DNA from: Sphingomonas palmae
Lineage (GTDB): Bacteria; Pseudomonadota; Alphaproteobacteria; Sphingomonadales; Sphingomonadaceae
Direction of reading: 5' to 3'
Assembly (NCBI RefSeq): GCF_900109565.1
Contig: NZ_FNZZ01000006.1
Location: forward strand, 124,001 to 188,000
DNA length: 64,000 nt
Position 1 is the stretch's first letter; the number at the start of each line of letters is the position of its first letter. The translations under genes were made by a program, and so were the position numbers. Below, in pieces: positions 33,502 to 42,911 of the stretch. The notes under the pieces were generated by a model, which was given only the letters and a program-made list of their open reading frames with translations, searched no databases and was not told the DNA's origin.

Positions 33502-35350
33502 GCGCGGTCGGCAGCGCGGCGGTGTCGCCCTGCTCGCGCCAGTAGACGCGTTCGTCGCCGCTGGCGGCGAGCAGCAGCACCGCGTCGTCGGGCACGCGCG
33601 CGATCACGTCCGGCCGTGCGCTGTCCTGCAAACCGCCGAGATAGACGAACGGCTTGTTCGGTCCGTCCCAGTTCGCGCCCGGCTGCGTTCCGTCGACGAT
33701 GTGGAGCCGGCGCTCGCCGCGACGCAGCAGGCCGTGGACGAGCTGCGACAAGTGCTGCGCGTCGCGATCCTGTCCGACCGCGCCGACGAAGACCGGGCGA
33801 TCGTCGTCGAGCCGCAGCGTCGCGTCCTCGCTGAGCAACTGGCCAGCCGCGGCGATCTCCGCGGGCGAATAGCCTTGCTGGGCGGCGGGGCGGGGCAGCG
33901 GCCGGGCGAGGTGATGATCAACGCGGACTGCCGGACCGGGCGGCGTCGCGACCGCCACGTTGCCGAAGCTGATCGGGCGTGCAGGGGCCGGCATGGTTAC
34001 CGGTGCAGGCTCGGGTCGGATCGGGTGGACGGCCGCGACCGGGCGCAGGTCTTCGTCAGCGACCGGGTCGAGCGGCGCATCTGGCGCATGCGCTTCTTCT
34101 TCCTGCACGTCGTCGTCCTGCCGGCGTTCCGGCGCGGGACCGAGCAGCAACAGCGCGCACGCCGCCAGCGCGCATCCGGCGATGAAGCCCAGTATCGTGT
34201 TGAAGAACACCTTGGGCGACGATCGGACCAGCGGCGGGGTCGCGCGCTCGATCAGCTGGATGCGCGGGCCATTGGCGAGGTTCTCGGTCTGGCTGAAACT
34301 GACCCGCTCGGTCAGCGCGGTGACCTCCGCCTGCAGCGCGGTCGCCTGATCATCGAGCGCCTTGACGCGATCCTCGTACCCGCCGAGTCCGGCAATCTGG
34401 CGGTCGAGCTGCGCGATGCGGCCCTCGCGGATCGCGACGCTGCGCTCCAGCCCGGACGCGCGTGGCGCCTCGACCGCGAGCGTCTGATCGAGCACACCCT
34501 GCGCGCTCGACAGCTTCCCGCCTGCCTGCCGGCGCAGTGCTGCGACCTGGCTCGCCGCCGAGTCGCGGGCGGCGCGGTCGGTGGTGAGCGCGGCCTGCTC
34601 GGTCAGCCGCGCTTCCAGCAGTGATTGCTTCTGCCGGTCGATGTCGACGACGCCGATCGAAGATTTGAGATCGCGTGACCGCTTCAGCACCGCGGCGAGC
34701 TCGGCGCGCTTCTGGTCCAGCCGGTTCTCGATCGTGCCGGCGAGCTCGCGTCCCGAGTTGCGCGAGGCGTTGTCGGCGCGCGCGATGATCGCGTCGGCCA
34801 GCGCGTTGGCGAACCAGGCCGCGGACTGCGGGTCGTCCCACTCGACGGCGATGCGGATCAGGTAGGTGCCCTCGACCGTCTCGATCGTGGTGCCCTCCAG
34901 CACCGCCTCGATCATGTCCTCACGCAACGGAAGCGGCGGCGCTTCGCCGTAATTGAGGATCGACAGGATGCGGCCGGGTGAGAAGGACGGCGCGCCGGTG
35001 TTGGCCGCGATCCACTGCGCGCTGGTCTGCCCGGCGGCGGCGGCATGCTCGGCGATGTAGCGGTCGACGATTGGCGCCACGACCGGGCGCGTCCGCGCGA
35101 ACTCGGCGTAGGTGCCCAGCAGCACGCTGCCGCCGTCGAAGGTCGACCCTCGCACGAACCGGCTCGCGTAGCCGAGCTCCTCGGCGGTGGGCACGATGTT
35201 GAGCCGTGCCGCCGCCTCGAACTTCGGCTTCTGCGTCAGGATGAACTGGCTGACACCCCCGGCGACCAGCGTGCACGACAGCACGAGCGCGAGGATCAGC
35301 CGCCAGCGCGACAGCACGATGCGCAGGTAGGTGGCGCCAATCCCGTTCAT
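33479..35350 (-). CDS. Wzz/GumC-type chain-length regulator with a long cytoplasmic tail
   Basis: Polysaccharide co-polymerase that sets chain length. The 623-residue protein has a first membrane helix LILALVLSCTLVAGGVSQFI, a periplasmic coiled region (about 170-365) and a second helix FFNTILGFIAGCALAACALL near 390. The remaining 210 residues are Pro/Asp-rich at first, then look folded (RRLHIVDGTQPGANWDGPNK). This tail resembles the position of a BY-kinase domain, but I see no Walker A, so it should not be a tyrosine kinase. The gene follows the outer-membrane exporter in the operon. Confidence 0.85.
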   Translation of the reverse strand: MNGIGATYLRIVLSRWRLILALVLSCTLVAGGVSQFILTQKPKFEAAARLNIVPTAEELGYASRFVRGSTFDGGSVLLGTYAEFARTRPVVAPIVDRYIAEHAAAAGQTSAQWIAANTGAPSFSPGRILSILNYGEAPPLPLREDMIEAVLEGTTIETVEGTYLIRIAVEWDDPQSAAWFANALADAIIARADNASRNSGRELAGTIENRLDQKRAELAAVLKRSRDLKSSIGVVDIDRQKQSLLEARLTEQAALTTDRAARDSAASQVAALRRQAGGKLSSAQGVLDQTLAVEAPRASGLERSVAIREGRIAQLDRQIAGLGGYEDRVKALDDQATALQAEVTALTERVSFSQTENLANGPRIQLIERATPPLVRSSPKVFFNTILGFIAGCALAACALLLLGPAPERRQDDDVQEEEAHAPDAPLDPVADEDLRPVAAVHPIRPEPAPVTMPAPARPISFGNVAVATPPGPAVRVDHHLARPLPRPAAQQGYSPAEIAAAGQLLSEDATLRLDDDRPVFVGAVGQDRDAQHLSQLVHGLLRRGERRLHIVDGTQPGANWDGPNKPFVYLGGLQDSARPDVIARVPDDAVLLLAASGDERVYWREQGDTAALPTAHVVDFDS

Positions 35351-35378
35351 GGCGCGGCCCGGCGTGGCACTACGGCGA

Positions 35379-36122
35379 TCACGGCTGGATCAACGTAACG
35401 GCCGAGCCGATGTTGATGCCGTTGAACCCGATGATGGCGCGAATCTGGCGCGAGCGATCGACGTCGCGCGCAATACCCGTCGGCGGCACGATCAGGATGG
35501 TATAGGGTGGTAGGAAGTCGATCGGCCGCGCGCTGCCCTTCAGCGTCGCGGACAGGTCGAGCATGCGCGCGACCAGCTGATTGCCGATCGGCGTCAGCGC
35601 GACCACGCGCGACAGGTCTGCATCGCGGTTTCCGCCGCCCGCGCGCGCGATCCCCTCGAACGGCGTGGTGCCGTCACGGTACGGAAAATTTCCGGGCTTG
35701 GCGACTTCGCCCAGCACGAAGATCTCCTGCGGCGGGGGCGGACGGTTGTATTCGAGGATCGAGACCGACACCTCCGGGCGCGCCAGCTTGGGCCGGTAGA
35801 GCGCCTGCAGCCTTGCCTGCAGCTCGGACGCGGTCATTCCGCGGATTGCGACGGGTGACAGCAGCGGCGGGCTGATCGCGCCCGACAACTGGACGCGCTG
35901 GTCGCTGTTGAGCTGCGGCGTGTAGGGAAAGTTCAGGCGGACGAGGTCGCCGGCGTGGAAGTCGCCGTCCTGATCGAGCCGCGCTTCCACCATTCGAGAC
36001 GCATCGCGCGCCAAGTCGAGCGACCCCGACGTGAGCGGCACCGCGGGGGCGGGCGCGTAGCGCACAGGTCCCGCGCAGGCCGACAATGTCGCTGCCAGTG
36101 GTAGAAAAAGGGTCAAGCGCAT
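35379..36122 (-). CDS. Outer-membrane polysaccharide export lipoprotein (Wza/OPX type)
   Basis: Forms the export channel through periplasm and outer membrane. The 247-residue protein has a signal sequence with lipobox ATLSACAG, the PES domain (FHAGDLVRLNFPYTPQLNSD and VSVSILEYNRPPPPQEIFVL) and a SLBB-like part starting GEVAKPGNFPYRDGTTPFEG. The length is short for Wza and lacks the C-terminal membrane helix I would expect of the full channel; GumB-like exporters have similar sizes. It lies 62 bases downstream of a glycosyltransferase and upstream of the Wzz-like gene. Confidence 0.88.
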   Translation of the reverse strand: MRLTLFLPLAATLSACAGPVRYAPAPAVPLTSGSLDLARDASRMVEARLDQDGDFHAGDLVRLNFPYTPQLNSDQRVQLSGAISPPLLSPVAIRGMTASELQARLQALYRPKLARPEVSVSILEYNRPPPPQEIFVLGEVAKPGNFPYRDGTTPFEGIARAGGGNRDADLSRVVALTPIGNQLVARMLDLSATLKGSARPIDFLPPYTILIVPPTGIARDVDRSRQIRAIIGFNGINIGSAVTLIQP

Positions 36123-36184
36123 GCGCGGGAAAACTCGTCGGAATGGCAGGATCGGATAGGTACCGGAGCGGCGTAACTTTAAGG

Positions 36185-37261
36185 TTAAGTGGGCGCGTGC
36201 CGCGGCAGCACGGCGTCGAGCAGGGCGGTGAAGTCGCGGGTCGAGGCGGCAACGGTGTAGTGCCCGGCGGTCTCGCGCGCGGCGGCGCGAACGCGGGTTC
36301 GGGACGCCGGGTCGCGCAGAAGCGCGTCCATGCGCGCGGCGAGCGCGGCGGGGTAGTCCGGGGCAACGAGGAAGCCGTTTCGTTTGTCCTCGATGAAGGT
36401 CTCAGGCCCACCCGCGCGCGTCGCCAGAACGGGGGTCCCGAGCGCCATCGCCTCGATCAGCACGTTGCCGAACCCCTCGCGCCGCGACGATGAGACGACC
36501 AGCGCTGCTGTGGCGAGCACGGGGGCAAGGTCGGCGGTGTGCCCCGCGAGCGTCACGCGCCCGGTCATGCCCGCGTCAGCGATGCGCCGCGACAACCTGT
36601 CGCGCTCCGGTCCGTCGCCGTGGATCGCCAGCGTGAACGGCGTGTCCGTACGTGCGAGCAGCGCGGCAGCGTCGATCAGCGTGTCGAACCCCTTGGCGCG
36701 AACGAGCCGGCCGACCGCGACGATGTGCGTGCGGGTGGGATCGAAAGGGGCGAGCGGCGGCGGTGAGCCCGCGAGCACCGGATTGCGGATGACGTGGACG
36801 CGCGTGGACGTGATCTGATCGGCGATCGCCTGCGTCGGCACCGCGATCGCGGAGGCGCGATGACGCAGCGTCGTAGTGGCAGCGCGGCGCAGCAGCGGCC
36901 ACTTCGCCTCCGCACCGAAGGCGGCGGGCGGCGTATGCTCGGAGGTGATCCGCGGCACTCGCGTCGGCGCGGCGAGCAGCGCCAGGTTCATCGCGCTGGT
37001 GGCGGAATAGGCGGCCTGGATGCGGTTGGCGCGCAACGCGCGCGCGATCCGCCACGGACGCGTCAGCGCGCGACGCCCGCCGATCGCGACGACGGGTACG
37101 TCGGCGGGCAGCAGATCGAGGAACGCACCTTCGACGCGGCCCAGCATCAGCACCGGCGCGAAGCGGGTACGGTCGAGCGCACCGATCCAGTTGAGCACGA
37201 CCCGTTCGGCACCGCCCGCGCGGAAGTGCGGCAGCAGAAAGGCGACGCGAGCGGGCGTCAC
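36185..37261 (-). CDS. Glycosyltransferase family 4
   Basis: A 358-residue GT-B enzyme of the exopolysaccharide locus. The N-terminal domain starts VTPARVAFLLPHFRAGGAER, the glycine-rich loop of GT4 enzymes. The C-terminal domain has HIVAVGRLVRAKGFDTLIDA, LAIHGDGPERDRL and SSSRREGFGNVLIEAMALGT with the E-x7-E pair. The GTG at 37261 overlaps the flippase stop as GTGA; the open frame upstream is an antisense-like Arg-rich stretch over that gene. Donor and acceptor sugars are unknown. Confidence 0.9.
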   Translation of the reverse strand: MTPARVAFLLPHFRAGGAERVVLNWIGALDRTRFAPVLMLGRVEGAFLDLLPADVPVVAIGGRRALTRPWRIARALRANRIQAAYSATSAMNLALLAAPTRVPRITSEHTPPAAFGAEAKWPLLRRAATTTLRHRASAIAVPTQAIADQITSTRVHVIRNPVLAGSPPPLAPFDPTRTHIVAVGRLVRAKGFDTLIDAAALLARTDTPFTLAIHGDGPERDRLSRRIADAGMTGRVTLAGHTADLAPVLATAALVVSSSRREGFGNVLIEAMALGTPVLATRAGGPETFIEDKRNGFLVAPDYPAALAARMDALLRDPASRTRVRAAARETAGHYTVAASTRDFTALLDAVLPRHAPT

Positions 37262-38862
37262 ACGCGCCGCCGACGCTTGGCGATGATCTTGCCGACGATG
37301 TCGCGCACCTGAGCGACCTCGGGCACGTGCAGCGCAATGGCGGCGGCGGCATAGACGAGCAGGACCAGCGCGCCGAGCGCCGCCAGCAGGAGCAGCTGGG
37401 TCCAGACCGCGTGAGGCGCCGGAACGACGTGCAGCAGTGCCGCACCCGCGAGCGCGGCGATGCCGGCGCACAAAGCGTTGCGCGCCAAGTCGATCGCCTG
37501 CGGGCGCATCGCGAAATGGTGGAAGCGGCGCACCGCGATCACCTGCGCGACCACGAAGGTACCGGCGGTCGCTGCTGCGGCGGCCCAGGCGATCCCGCCC
37601 GCGCCCCACAAAGGCGCGGCGAGCGCGAGTGCGCCGACGCGCATCAGCAGTCCCAGCACGGCGACGCGGGCGAGGTCGGCGAGCGGCGAGGCGTGCGGAT
37701 CGGCGTAGATCGCGCTGGTGATCGCGCTCGACGGCGCGAGAAAGACCTGCGCGGCGGCGTAGCCCGCAGTGCAGGCGGCCGCGGTCGCGATCGCCTTCGC
37801 ACCGAAGGCGCCGTGGCCGAACAGCGCGCCGACCATCAGCGGCGCGCCCAGCATCATGCCGACTGACACGGGCAGCTGCGCGAACACCGATATACGCTGG
37901 AACCGCTGAATGCCGGCGGCGGCGGCGCGTGGGTTGGATTGCTGCACCGCGTGGATCAGCTCGGGCGCGAGCACGGTGGCAAGGCTCGACATCACCAGTC
38001 CGGGCACCAGCGAGACGAGGCGCGAGCCATATTCGAGCGAGGCGACCGACCCGTCGGCCGCGGTCGAGGCGAACGCGAAGTCGAGCAGCGCCGTTGCCTG
38101 AAAATAGGCATTGATGACCAGCGCGGCGACGATGCCGCCGCCGGCGCTCGGCGATGTTGTCGAGACAGGAGGTCCCGCCGCGCCCAGAACGGCATGCGGA
38201 CGGACGATCGACCAGGCCCCGACCAGCAGGATGACGAAGCCGACCACGCCGCTGACCAGCATCGTCCACGCGCCCGCAACGATGCCGAGCGGAGGGACGA
38301 GCAGCGCCAGCACGAGCACCAGCATCGCGCGCTGCACCAGGTTGGTGCCTTCGCTCAGCAGATAGCGCCGGCGTGCCTGCAGGATCGCCGCCAGGATCGA
38401 GGCGCCAACCGCGATCGGCAGCAGCGGCAGCATGATCCTCATCATCTCCGCGGTGAGCGCCGCCTGCGACCCCCGAAAGCCGGGCGCGAACAGCGCCACC
38501 AGCCGTTCAGGCACCAGCATCGCCGCCGCGAGCGCGAGCGCGAACAGGCCCAGGAACCAGCCGATCCGCCTCGGCAGCAGCTGAAGCGACAGCGGCTGGC
38601 CGCGATCGACCGCCGCCATCACCGGCGGCAGCACGACCTGGCCGATCAGCTTGCGGATCGTGTCGGCGAAGCCGACCGTGGTGCGCCGCGCGAGAAAGAA
38701 GGCGTCGAGCTGCCCCGACGCGCCGAAGCGATTGGCGAGCAGCACCGAGACGAGGAACGACAGCCCGAAATCCAGCCCACGGATCGCGGACACGACGCCG
38801 GCCGACCGCACCAGCGTGCGCATCGAGCTGCGCGGGCGATAGGCGTCGGTTTGGACCGTCAT
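37258..38862 (-). CDS. MurJ/Wzx-type lipid-linked oligosaccharide flippase
   Basis: A 534-residue membrane protein with about 13-14 helices, of the MurJ branch of the MOP superfamily. Family marks are FLVSVLLANRFGASGQLDAF near the N-terminus and the arginine in FFLARRTTVGFADTIRKLIG. In this position it probably flips the undecaprenyl-linked repeat unit rather than lipid II, since it lies inside the polysaccharide cluster; that is inference. The ATG at 38862 overlaps the upstream acetyltransferase stop. Confidence 0.85.
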   Translation of the reverse strand: MTVQTDAYRPRSSMRTLVRSAGVVSAIRGLDFGLSFLVSVLLANRFGASGQLDAFFLARRTTVGFADTIRKLIGQVVLPPVMAAVDRGQPLSLQLLPRRIGWFLGLFALALAAAMLVPERLVALFAPGFRGSQAALTAEMMRIMLPLLPIAVGASILAAILQARRRYLLSEGTNLVQRAMLVLVLALLVPPLGIVAGAWTMLVSGVVGFVILLVGAWSIVRPHAVLGAAGPPVSTTSPSAGGGIVAALVINAYFQATALLDFAFASTAADGSVASLEYGSRLVSLVPGLVMSSLATVLAPELIHAVQQSNPRAAAAGIQRFQRISVFAQLPVSVGMMLGAPLMVGALFGHGAFGAKAIATAAACTAGYAAAQVFLAPSSAITSAIYADPHASPLADLARVAVLGLLMRVGALALAAPLWGAGGIAWAAAAATAGTFVVAQVIAVRRFHHFAMRPQAIDLARNALCAGIAALAGAALLHVVPAPHAVWTQLLLLAALGALVLLVYAAAAIALHVPEVAQVRDIVGKIIAKRRRRV

Positions 38863-39503
38863 GACCCGCTCGCGACGCGTGGAATGCGTTTGAACCCGAG
38901 CATGCCCTCGTAGTGTGAGACGCGGGTCCAGCGCTGGTGGAACAGATGGATGTGGCGGACGCGGACGCCGCACTCGCGGTAACCGAAATGTCGCTGCACC
39001 TGGTAGGACGCACGATTGTCGCGATCGATGATGCCGAACTGCCGTTCGATACCCAGTTCACCCAGCATTCGCAGGACATAGCGACACAGGTGAAGCGCGG
39101 TACCGCGGCTGCGTTCGGCCGGTTCGACCAGCCAGCAATAATGATAAGCCTCGCCGGGTGCGATCCGATAAAATTCGCGCGAGTGTGCGTCGCGGTGGTC
39201 GCTGAGCGCGAGCCAGGCGCAGCCGACCGCCTGTCCGTCGCGCAGGACGAACAGCCCCAACTTGCCCGCCCGGCACATGTCGGCAAATGCGCGGGCGCGG
39301 GGCGAGAGCCAGGTGCCGAGCGGTGGAAGCGCATCGGCGTTGCGCGCAGTCACGAAGGTCAGCCCGTCGCTCACGCCGGTCCCCGCACGCACCCATGCGC
39401 GGCGGCACTCGAGCATCACGCTCTCGCTCGAGCGGTAGACGTGGTCGCCCCATGCCTTGCGCAGCCGCGCGCGCCAGCGCGAGGTGAGGCTTGCCTCAGC
39501 CAC
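38859..39503 (-). CDS. GNAT acetyltransferase of the polysaccharide locus
   Basis: A 214-residue protein. The GNAT fold shows in LGLFVLRDGQAVGCAWLALS, HYCWLVEPAERSRGTALHLC (the CoA loop R-x-x-G-T-A) and QFGIIDRDNRASYQVQRHFGY, the common asparagine-based C-terminal motif. It may acetylate an amino sugar or a carrier; the substrate is not visible. The GTG at 39503 lies inside the end of the FemAB-like gene, with an overlap of eight bases. Confidence 0.72.
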   Translation of the reverse strand: MAEASLTSRWRARLRKAWGDHVYRSSESVMLECRRAWVRAGTGVSDGLTFVTARNADALPPLGTWLSPRARAFADMCRAGKLGLFVLRDGQAVGCAWLALSDHRDAHSREFYRIAPGEAYHYCWLVEPAERSRGTALHLCRYVLRMLGELGIERQFGIIDRDNRASYQVQRHFGYRECGVRVRHIHLFHQRWTRVSHYEGMLGFKRIPRVASGS

Positions 39504-40581
39504 GTCGGGCACTCGCGCGACGCAGACGGCGGTAGACCGCGCGCGCGCCGAACAGCAGAAGGTGCTGCACCGGCTGGAGCACCAGCATCTGCATCGGCGG
39601 CATGACGCGGCGATGCGGGGCGAAGGCAGTCTTGAACTGGACGCGTCCGGCCTCGCCCGCGTCAGCCGGTTCGTCGTCGGGCAGGCCGGCGAGATCGTAG
39701 CCGACGCAGCCCATCGCGGCCGCCGTGCGCATCGCCTGCCACAACAACGGATAGCCGGGTGAGGCGCCGTCGCGGTCGAGCGTGACGAGCGACAGCCAGA
39801 TCGCCTCGTCACCCTGCCGGACAAAGGCGTGCGCGCCGACCGCTACCCCGTCGCGCTCGGCGAGCAGCATCGCGCCGCCCGAGCGTTCGATCAGATGCGC
39901 CTGGCCACGCGCGTCGGGCTGACCGGACATGTCATAGTCGCTCCGGGACGCCGCAAAGCGGTCGAGCAGGTGCTGGTAGGTTTTCAGATCGTCCTCGCCA
40001 GCGACAGGGCGGACCGTGATCCCCGCCTTTTCCGCCGCACGGAGTGCCCGGCGTGCGCGCTGCTTGAACCCGGCGAGGATCGCTGCCTCGGGCTTGTCGA
40101 GCCAGACGATCCCGCTGACGTGATGTAGCGCCTGTGCCTCGGCGGGCAGCGGCACGTAGCCGCCGTCGCGCATCGCCTCTGCGACCAACGGCAGCGGTCG
40201 GCCGCGAACGCGCGGAGCTGCCTGCACCGAGCAGCACCCCGCCTGTTTAAGCGCACGGTGCAGCGCGCCGAGCACGAGCGGAAGCGCGGCGGGATCGTGG
40301 ACGACCGGGCCACGCTGAAGCGTCGCCAGCCACGATTTGGCCGCGAGCCGGGTCGAGCGGATCACGGCCGCCCCGACGATCTCGCCGTCGGCGCGGCAGA
40401 TGAAGAACTGCCACCCGCGCCGCGCGTGCCGCGGCGCGGCAGCGGCCCAGGCGCGGGTCTGCTGATAAGCGCCGAACGGCGCGTCGCGCATGAAGTTGTC
40501 GAACGCCGCCGCATCATCGGCATCGAGCACGTGGCTCAACATCGCCGATGTGGGACGATCAAGAAGGTCCGATCCGTACAT
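39496..40581 (-). CDS. FemAB-like GNAT acyltransferase
   Basis: A 361-residue protein of the double GNAT FemAB/CelD group. Visible are SVQAAPRVRGRPLPLVAEAM and the central GFKQRARRALRAAEKAGITV, typical of proteins that transfer amino acids or acyl groups to cell-wall or polysaccharide precursors. MLLAERDGVAVGAHAFVRQG and IWLSLVTLDRDGASPGYPLL follow, then GYDLAGLPDD. It is first in the minus-strand exopolysaccharide run, divergent from the acyltransferase at 40648. An alternative ATG at 40542 would drop 13 residues. Confidence 0.8.
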   Translation of the reverse strand: MYGSDLLDRPTSAMLSHVLDADDAAAFDNFMRDAPFGAYQQTRAWAAAAPRHARRGWQFFICRADGEIVGAAVIRSTRLAAKSWLATLQRGPVVHDPAALPLVLGALHRALKQAGCCSVQAAPRVRGRPLPLVAEAMRDGGYVPLPAEAQALHHVSGIVWLDKPEAAILAGFKQRARRALRAAEKAGITVRPVAGEDDLKTYQHLLDRFAASRSDYDMSGQPDARGQAHLIERSGGAMLLAERDGVAVGAHAFVRQGDEAIWLSLVTLDRDGASPGYPLLWQAMRTAAAMGCVGYDLAGLPDDEPADAGEAGRVQFKTAFAPHRRVMPPMQMLVLQPVQHLLLFGARAVYRRLRRASARRG

Positions 40582-40647
40582 TCACCAATTCTTCGGAAGA
40601 TGCGCGATAAAGCCCGCTGTATCGGGGGGCACTTGCAGAGTGGTTAA

Positions 40648-41637
40648 ATGCTGGCGGTAAGTTCTCGCGAACCCTTCCATTTCGGATCGGATTGGTTCAA
40701 CTGCTGGGCAGCGGCGTTCGGTGAGATCGAGGAGATTGACGGCGTGCGGCTGGTGGCTGCGCAGCGACGGCTAGAGCCGTTCCGCTTGGCGATACGACGC
40801 AGCGCAACCAACCCGCACAGCGTGCATTTCGGTGTGCCGGACAGCGCTCCGCTGCGTCACGATCTGCCGCGGCGTCTTCTCGCGGGGGTGGCGGCGGTTG
40901 AGCTCGAGTACCTGCCGCACGGCTCACGCCTGATCGAGGCAGCGGAAGAATGGCGCGGGCGTTTTCGCGTCCGCATCGCGCCGCACGCGCTCGCGCCGTT
41001 GATCGACACCAGCGGCAACCATGAGGCGTGGCTCGGCGCGCGCAGCAAGCGTATTCGCCAGATGCTGCGCCGTGAGAGCGACGCGACCGCGCGGTTGGGT
41101 ATGCGTTTCGCGCATGTCACCGCCGACCCGACCTCCAGCGATCTATGGCGGCAGATGCTCGCGCTCGAACAATCGGGCTGGAAGGGGCGCGAGCGCTCGG
41201 CAATTCTCGACGATCCGCAGGCGTCGCGCTTCTACACCGACCTGGTGCGCAGTGCCGCCGCGGCAGGCGCGTTGCAGATCGGATTGATGTGGCTGGGCGA
41301 GCGGCTGGTCGCGTTCGAGTTCGGCGTTCTCGGCGGCGAGCGATTGTTCCTGCTGAAGGTCGCTTACGACGAGGAGTTCGCCGACCTATCGCTCGGTCAC
41401 GTGCTGGCGGCACGGATGATCCGGCATTGTTTCGAGACGCCGACGATCACCTGCTACGACAAGATGGGCAACGGCATGACTCCCGCGCCGTACAAGCTGC
41501 GCTTCGCCGATCGTTGCGATCCGCTCTACCGGGTTACCCTCTATTCAGACAGTCCAGCGGGCACGCTGCTCTACGCCTACGATGCCGCGCGCTCGCATGC
41601 AAAGGCGTGGCGCGATAAGCGGCGGCGAACGGCGTGA
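40648..41637 (+). CDS. CelD/BioF2-like GNAT acyltransferase
   Basis: A 329-residue relative of the proteins at 28953 and 39496. It has ARSKRIRQMLRRESDATARL, LALEQSGWKGRERSAILDDP (the same W-K-G motif as at 28953) and RLVAFEFGVLGGERLFLLKV followed by AYDEEFADLSLGHVLAARMI. The end of the protein overlaps the deacetylase start as GTGA, so it probably acts on the same polymer. No ribosome-binding site is obvious before the ATG, so the start is uncertain. Confidence 0.8.
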   Translation: MLAVSSREPFHFGSDWFNCWAAAFGEIEEIDGVRLVAAQRRLEPFRLAIRRSATNPHSVHFGVPDSAPLRHDLPRRLLAGVAAVELEYLPHGSRLIEAAEEWRGRFRVRIAPHALAPLIDTSGNHEAWLGARSKRIRQMLRRESDATARLGMRFAHVTADPTSSDLWRQMLALEQSGWKGRERSAILDDPQASRFYTDLVRSAAAAGALQIGLMWLGERLVAFEFGVLGGERLFLLKVAYDEEFADLSLGHVLAARMIRHCFETPTITCYDKMGNGMTPAPYKLRFADRCDPLYRVTLYSDSPAGTLLYAYDAARSHAKAWRDKRRRTA

Positions 41638-42830
41638 CGCGCAAGCGGGAGCGGACGCGCCGTACGCTGTGCTGGGCGGGCGTAGTCGGCGCGACATTGG
41701 TCCTCGCGACGGCCGCGTGGTTGCTGCTGCCAACGTCGTGGCAGTGGGTGGCTTTGATGCTGCCGGTCTTGGGACTGGTGGTCGGCCATCGATACATGAT
41801 CGCGCCGCCGGGCATTGCGGTGCTGACCTATCACTCGGTCAGCCCCGACCCCCGGTGGTTGCCGTGGTCGCGCGAGATCGCGGTTCATCCGACTACCTTC
41901 GAGCGGCACCTCAGCGTGCTGCGACGCATGGGCGTTCAGATCGTCGGCAGCCGTGCCATGACCGAGCGACGTCACGCCGGTGCGCCGGTCACGCCCGGTC
42001 AGGTCGTATTGCATTTCGACGACGGCTATCTCGACAACTTCCGCTTTGCCGCGCCGCTGCTGCGCGCGTTCGAAGCGCCAGCCACCTTCTTCGCCTCGCT
42101 CGACTTCGTTGATCCGGGCAGCGGGTTGCGCGGCGAGGGGCCAGTCGACGGGTACATGAACTGGGACGAGCTCGCCGCGATCGAGGCGCAGCCCGAGTTC
42201 GAGGTCGAGCCGCATGGCGTGGCGCACGCGCGGGTGCCGATCAGCGAGCACGTGGTCGGTCGCGTCGAAGCGGCGAACTGGCGCGCGCATGCGTGGCTGC
42301 AATGGGACGCGACACCGGGAACGAAATACGACTGGTATCGTCGCGACCTGCCGTCCGAGGTGCCGGTGGGAAGCCCGATACCGATGTCGGGGCTCGCGCT
42401 TGCGGAGCGAGGCTTCCGCGACGGCGTACGCGAGAGCGTGCAGATGCTACACGACCGCATTGCGGGCGATCTGTCGCTGTGCCGCGCGACATTCGAGCAG
42501 CGATTGGGCATCTCGCCTCGATTGTTCTGCTGGCCCGAGAACAAGCTGTGCGCCGAGGCCCGCGTGATCGCGCGCGACCTCGGCTACCGGGCGACGACTG
42601 GAGGTAGGGGGCGCAACACCGCGGACGAACCCGCCGACACGATCTCGCGCATCCACGTCAACGACCGCGCGCTTGGCTTCCGCTGGTTGCCGGCCGAGGC
42701 GCTGTACCTGCGTGCGGCGGTGCGGCTGATGCAGGGCAATCATTACTGGTACCTGCTGCTCGCGCCGATGCAGGTGGTGCGCCGCATGGTTTTCGCGCTC
42801 CGCCGCCGTTTCGGAGCGGATTTCGCGTGA
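41634..42830 (+). CDS. Membrane-anchored polysaccharide deacetylase
   Basis: Removes acetyl groups from N-acetylated sugars, probably at the periplasmic face. The 398-residue protein has one or two N-terminal helices (GVVGATLVLATAAWLLLP and VALMLPVLGLVVGHRYM). A NodB-type domain follows with TYHSVSPDPRW, VVLHFDDGYLDNFRFAAPLL (the catalytic Asp-Asp) and a His pair in EVEPHGVAHARVP. RLFCWPENKLCAEA is another family motif. The GTG start overlaps the acyltransferase stop. Its presence suggests the polymer contains a deacetylated amino sugar. Confidence 0.87.
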   Translation: MTRKRERTRRTLCWAGVVGATLVLATAAWLLLPTSWQWVALMLPVLGLVVGHRYMIAPPGIAVLTYHSVSPDPRWLPWSREIAVHPTTFERHLSVLRRMGVQIVGSRAMTERRHAGAPVTPGQVVLHFDDGYLDNFRFAAPLLRAFEAPATFFASLDFVDPGSGLRGEGPVDGYMNWDELAAIEAQPEFEVEPHGVAHARVPISEHVVGRVEAANWRAHAWLQWDATPGTKYDWYRRDLPSEVPVGSPIPMSGLALAERGFRDGVRESVQMLHDRIAGDLSLCRATFEQRLGISPRLFCWPENKLCAEARVIARDLGYRATTGGRGRNTADEPADTISRIHVNDRALGFRWLPAEALYLRAAVRLMQGNHYWYLLLAPMQVVRRMVFALRRRFGADFA

Positions 42831-42911
42831 TCGGACGCTGCGCTGACCGTAGATCATGACGGATTGTTCATCATCGCGCCCGCACCAGCGAAGCGACGTG
42901 GCAAGAATTGC

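Noticed and set aside
33479..34180. BY-type tyrosine kinase domain in the Wzz-like protein.
   Set aside because: No Walker A, A' or B motif and no Tyr-rich tail can be seen.
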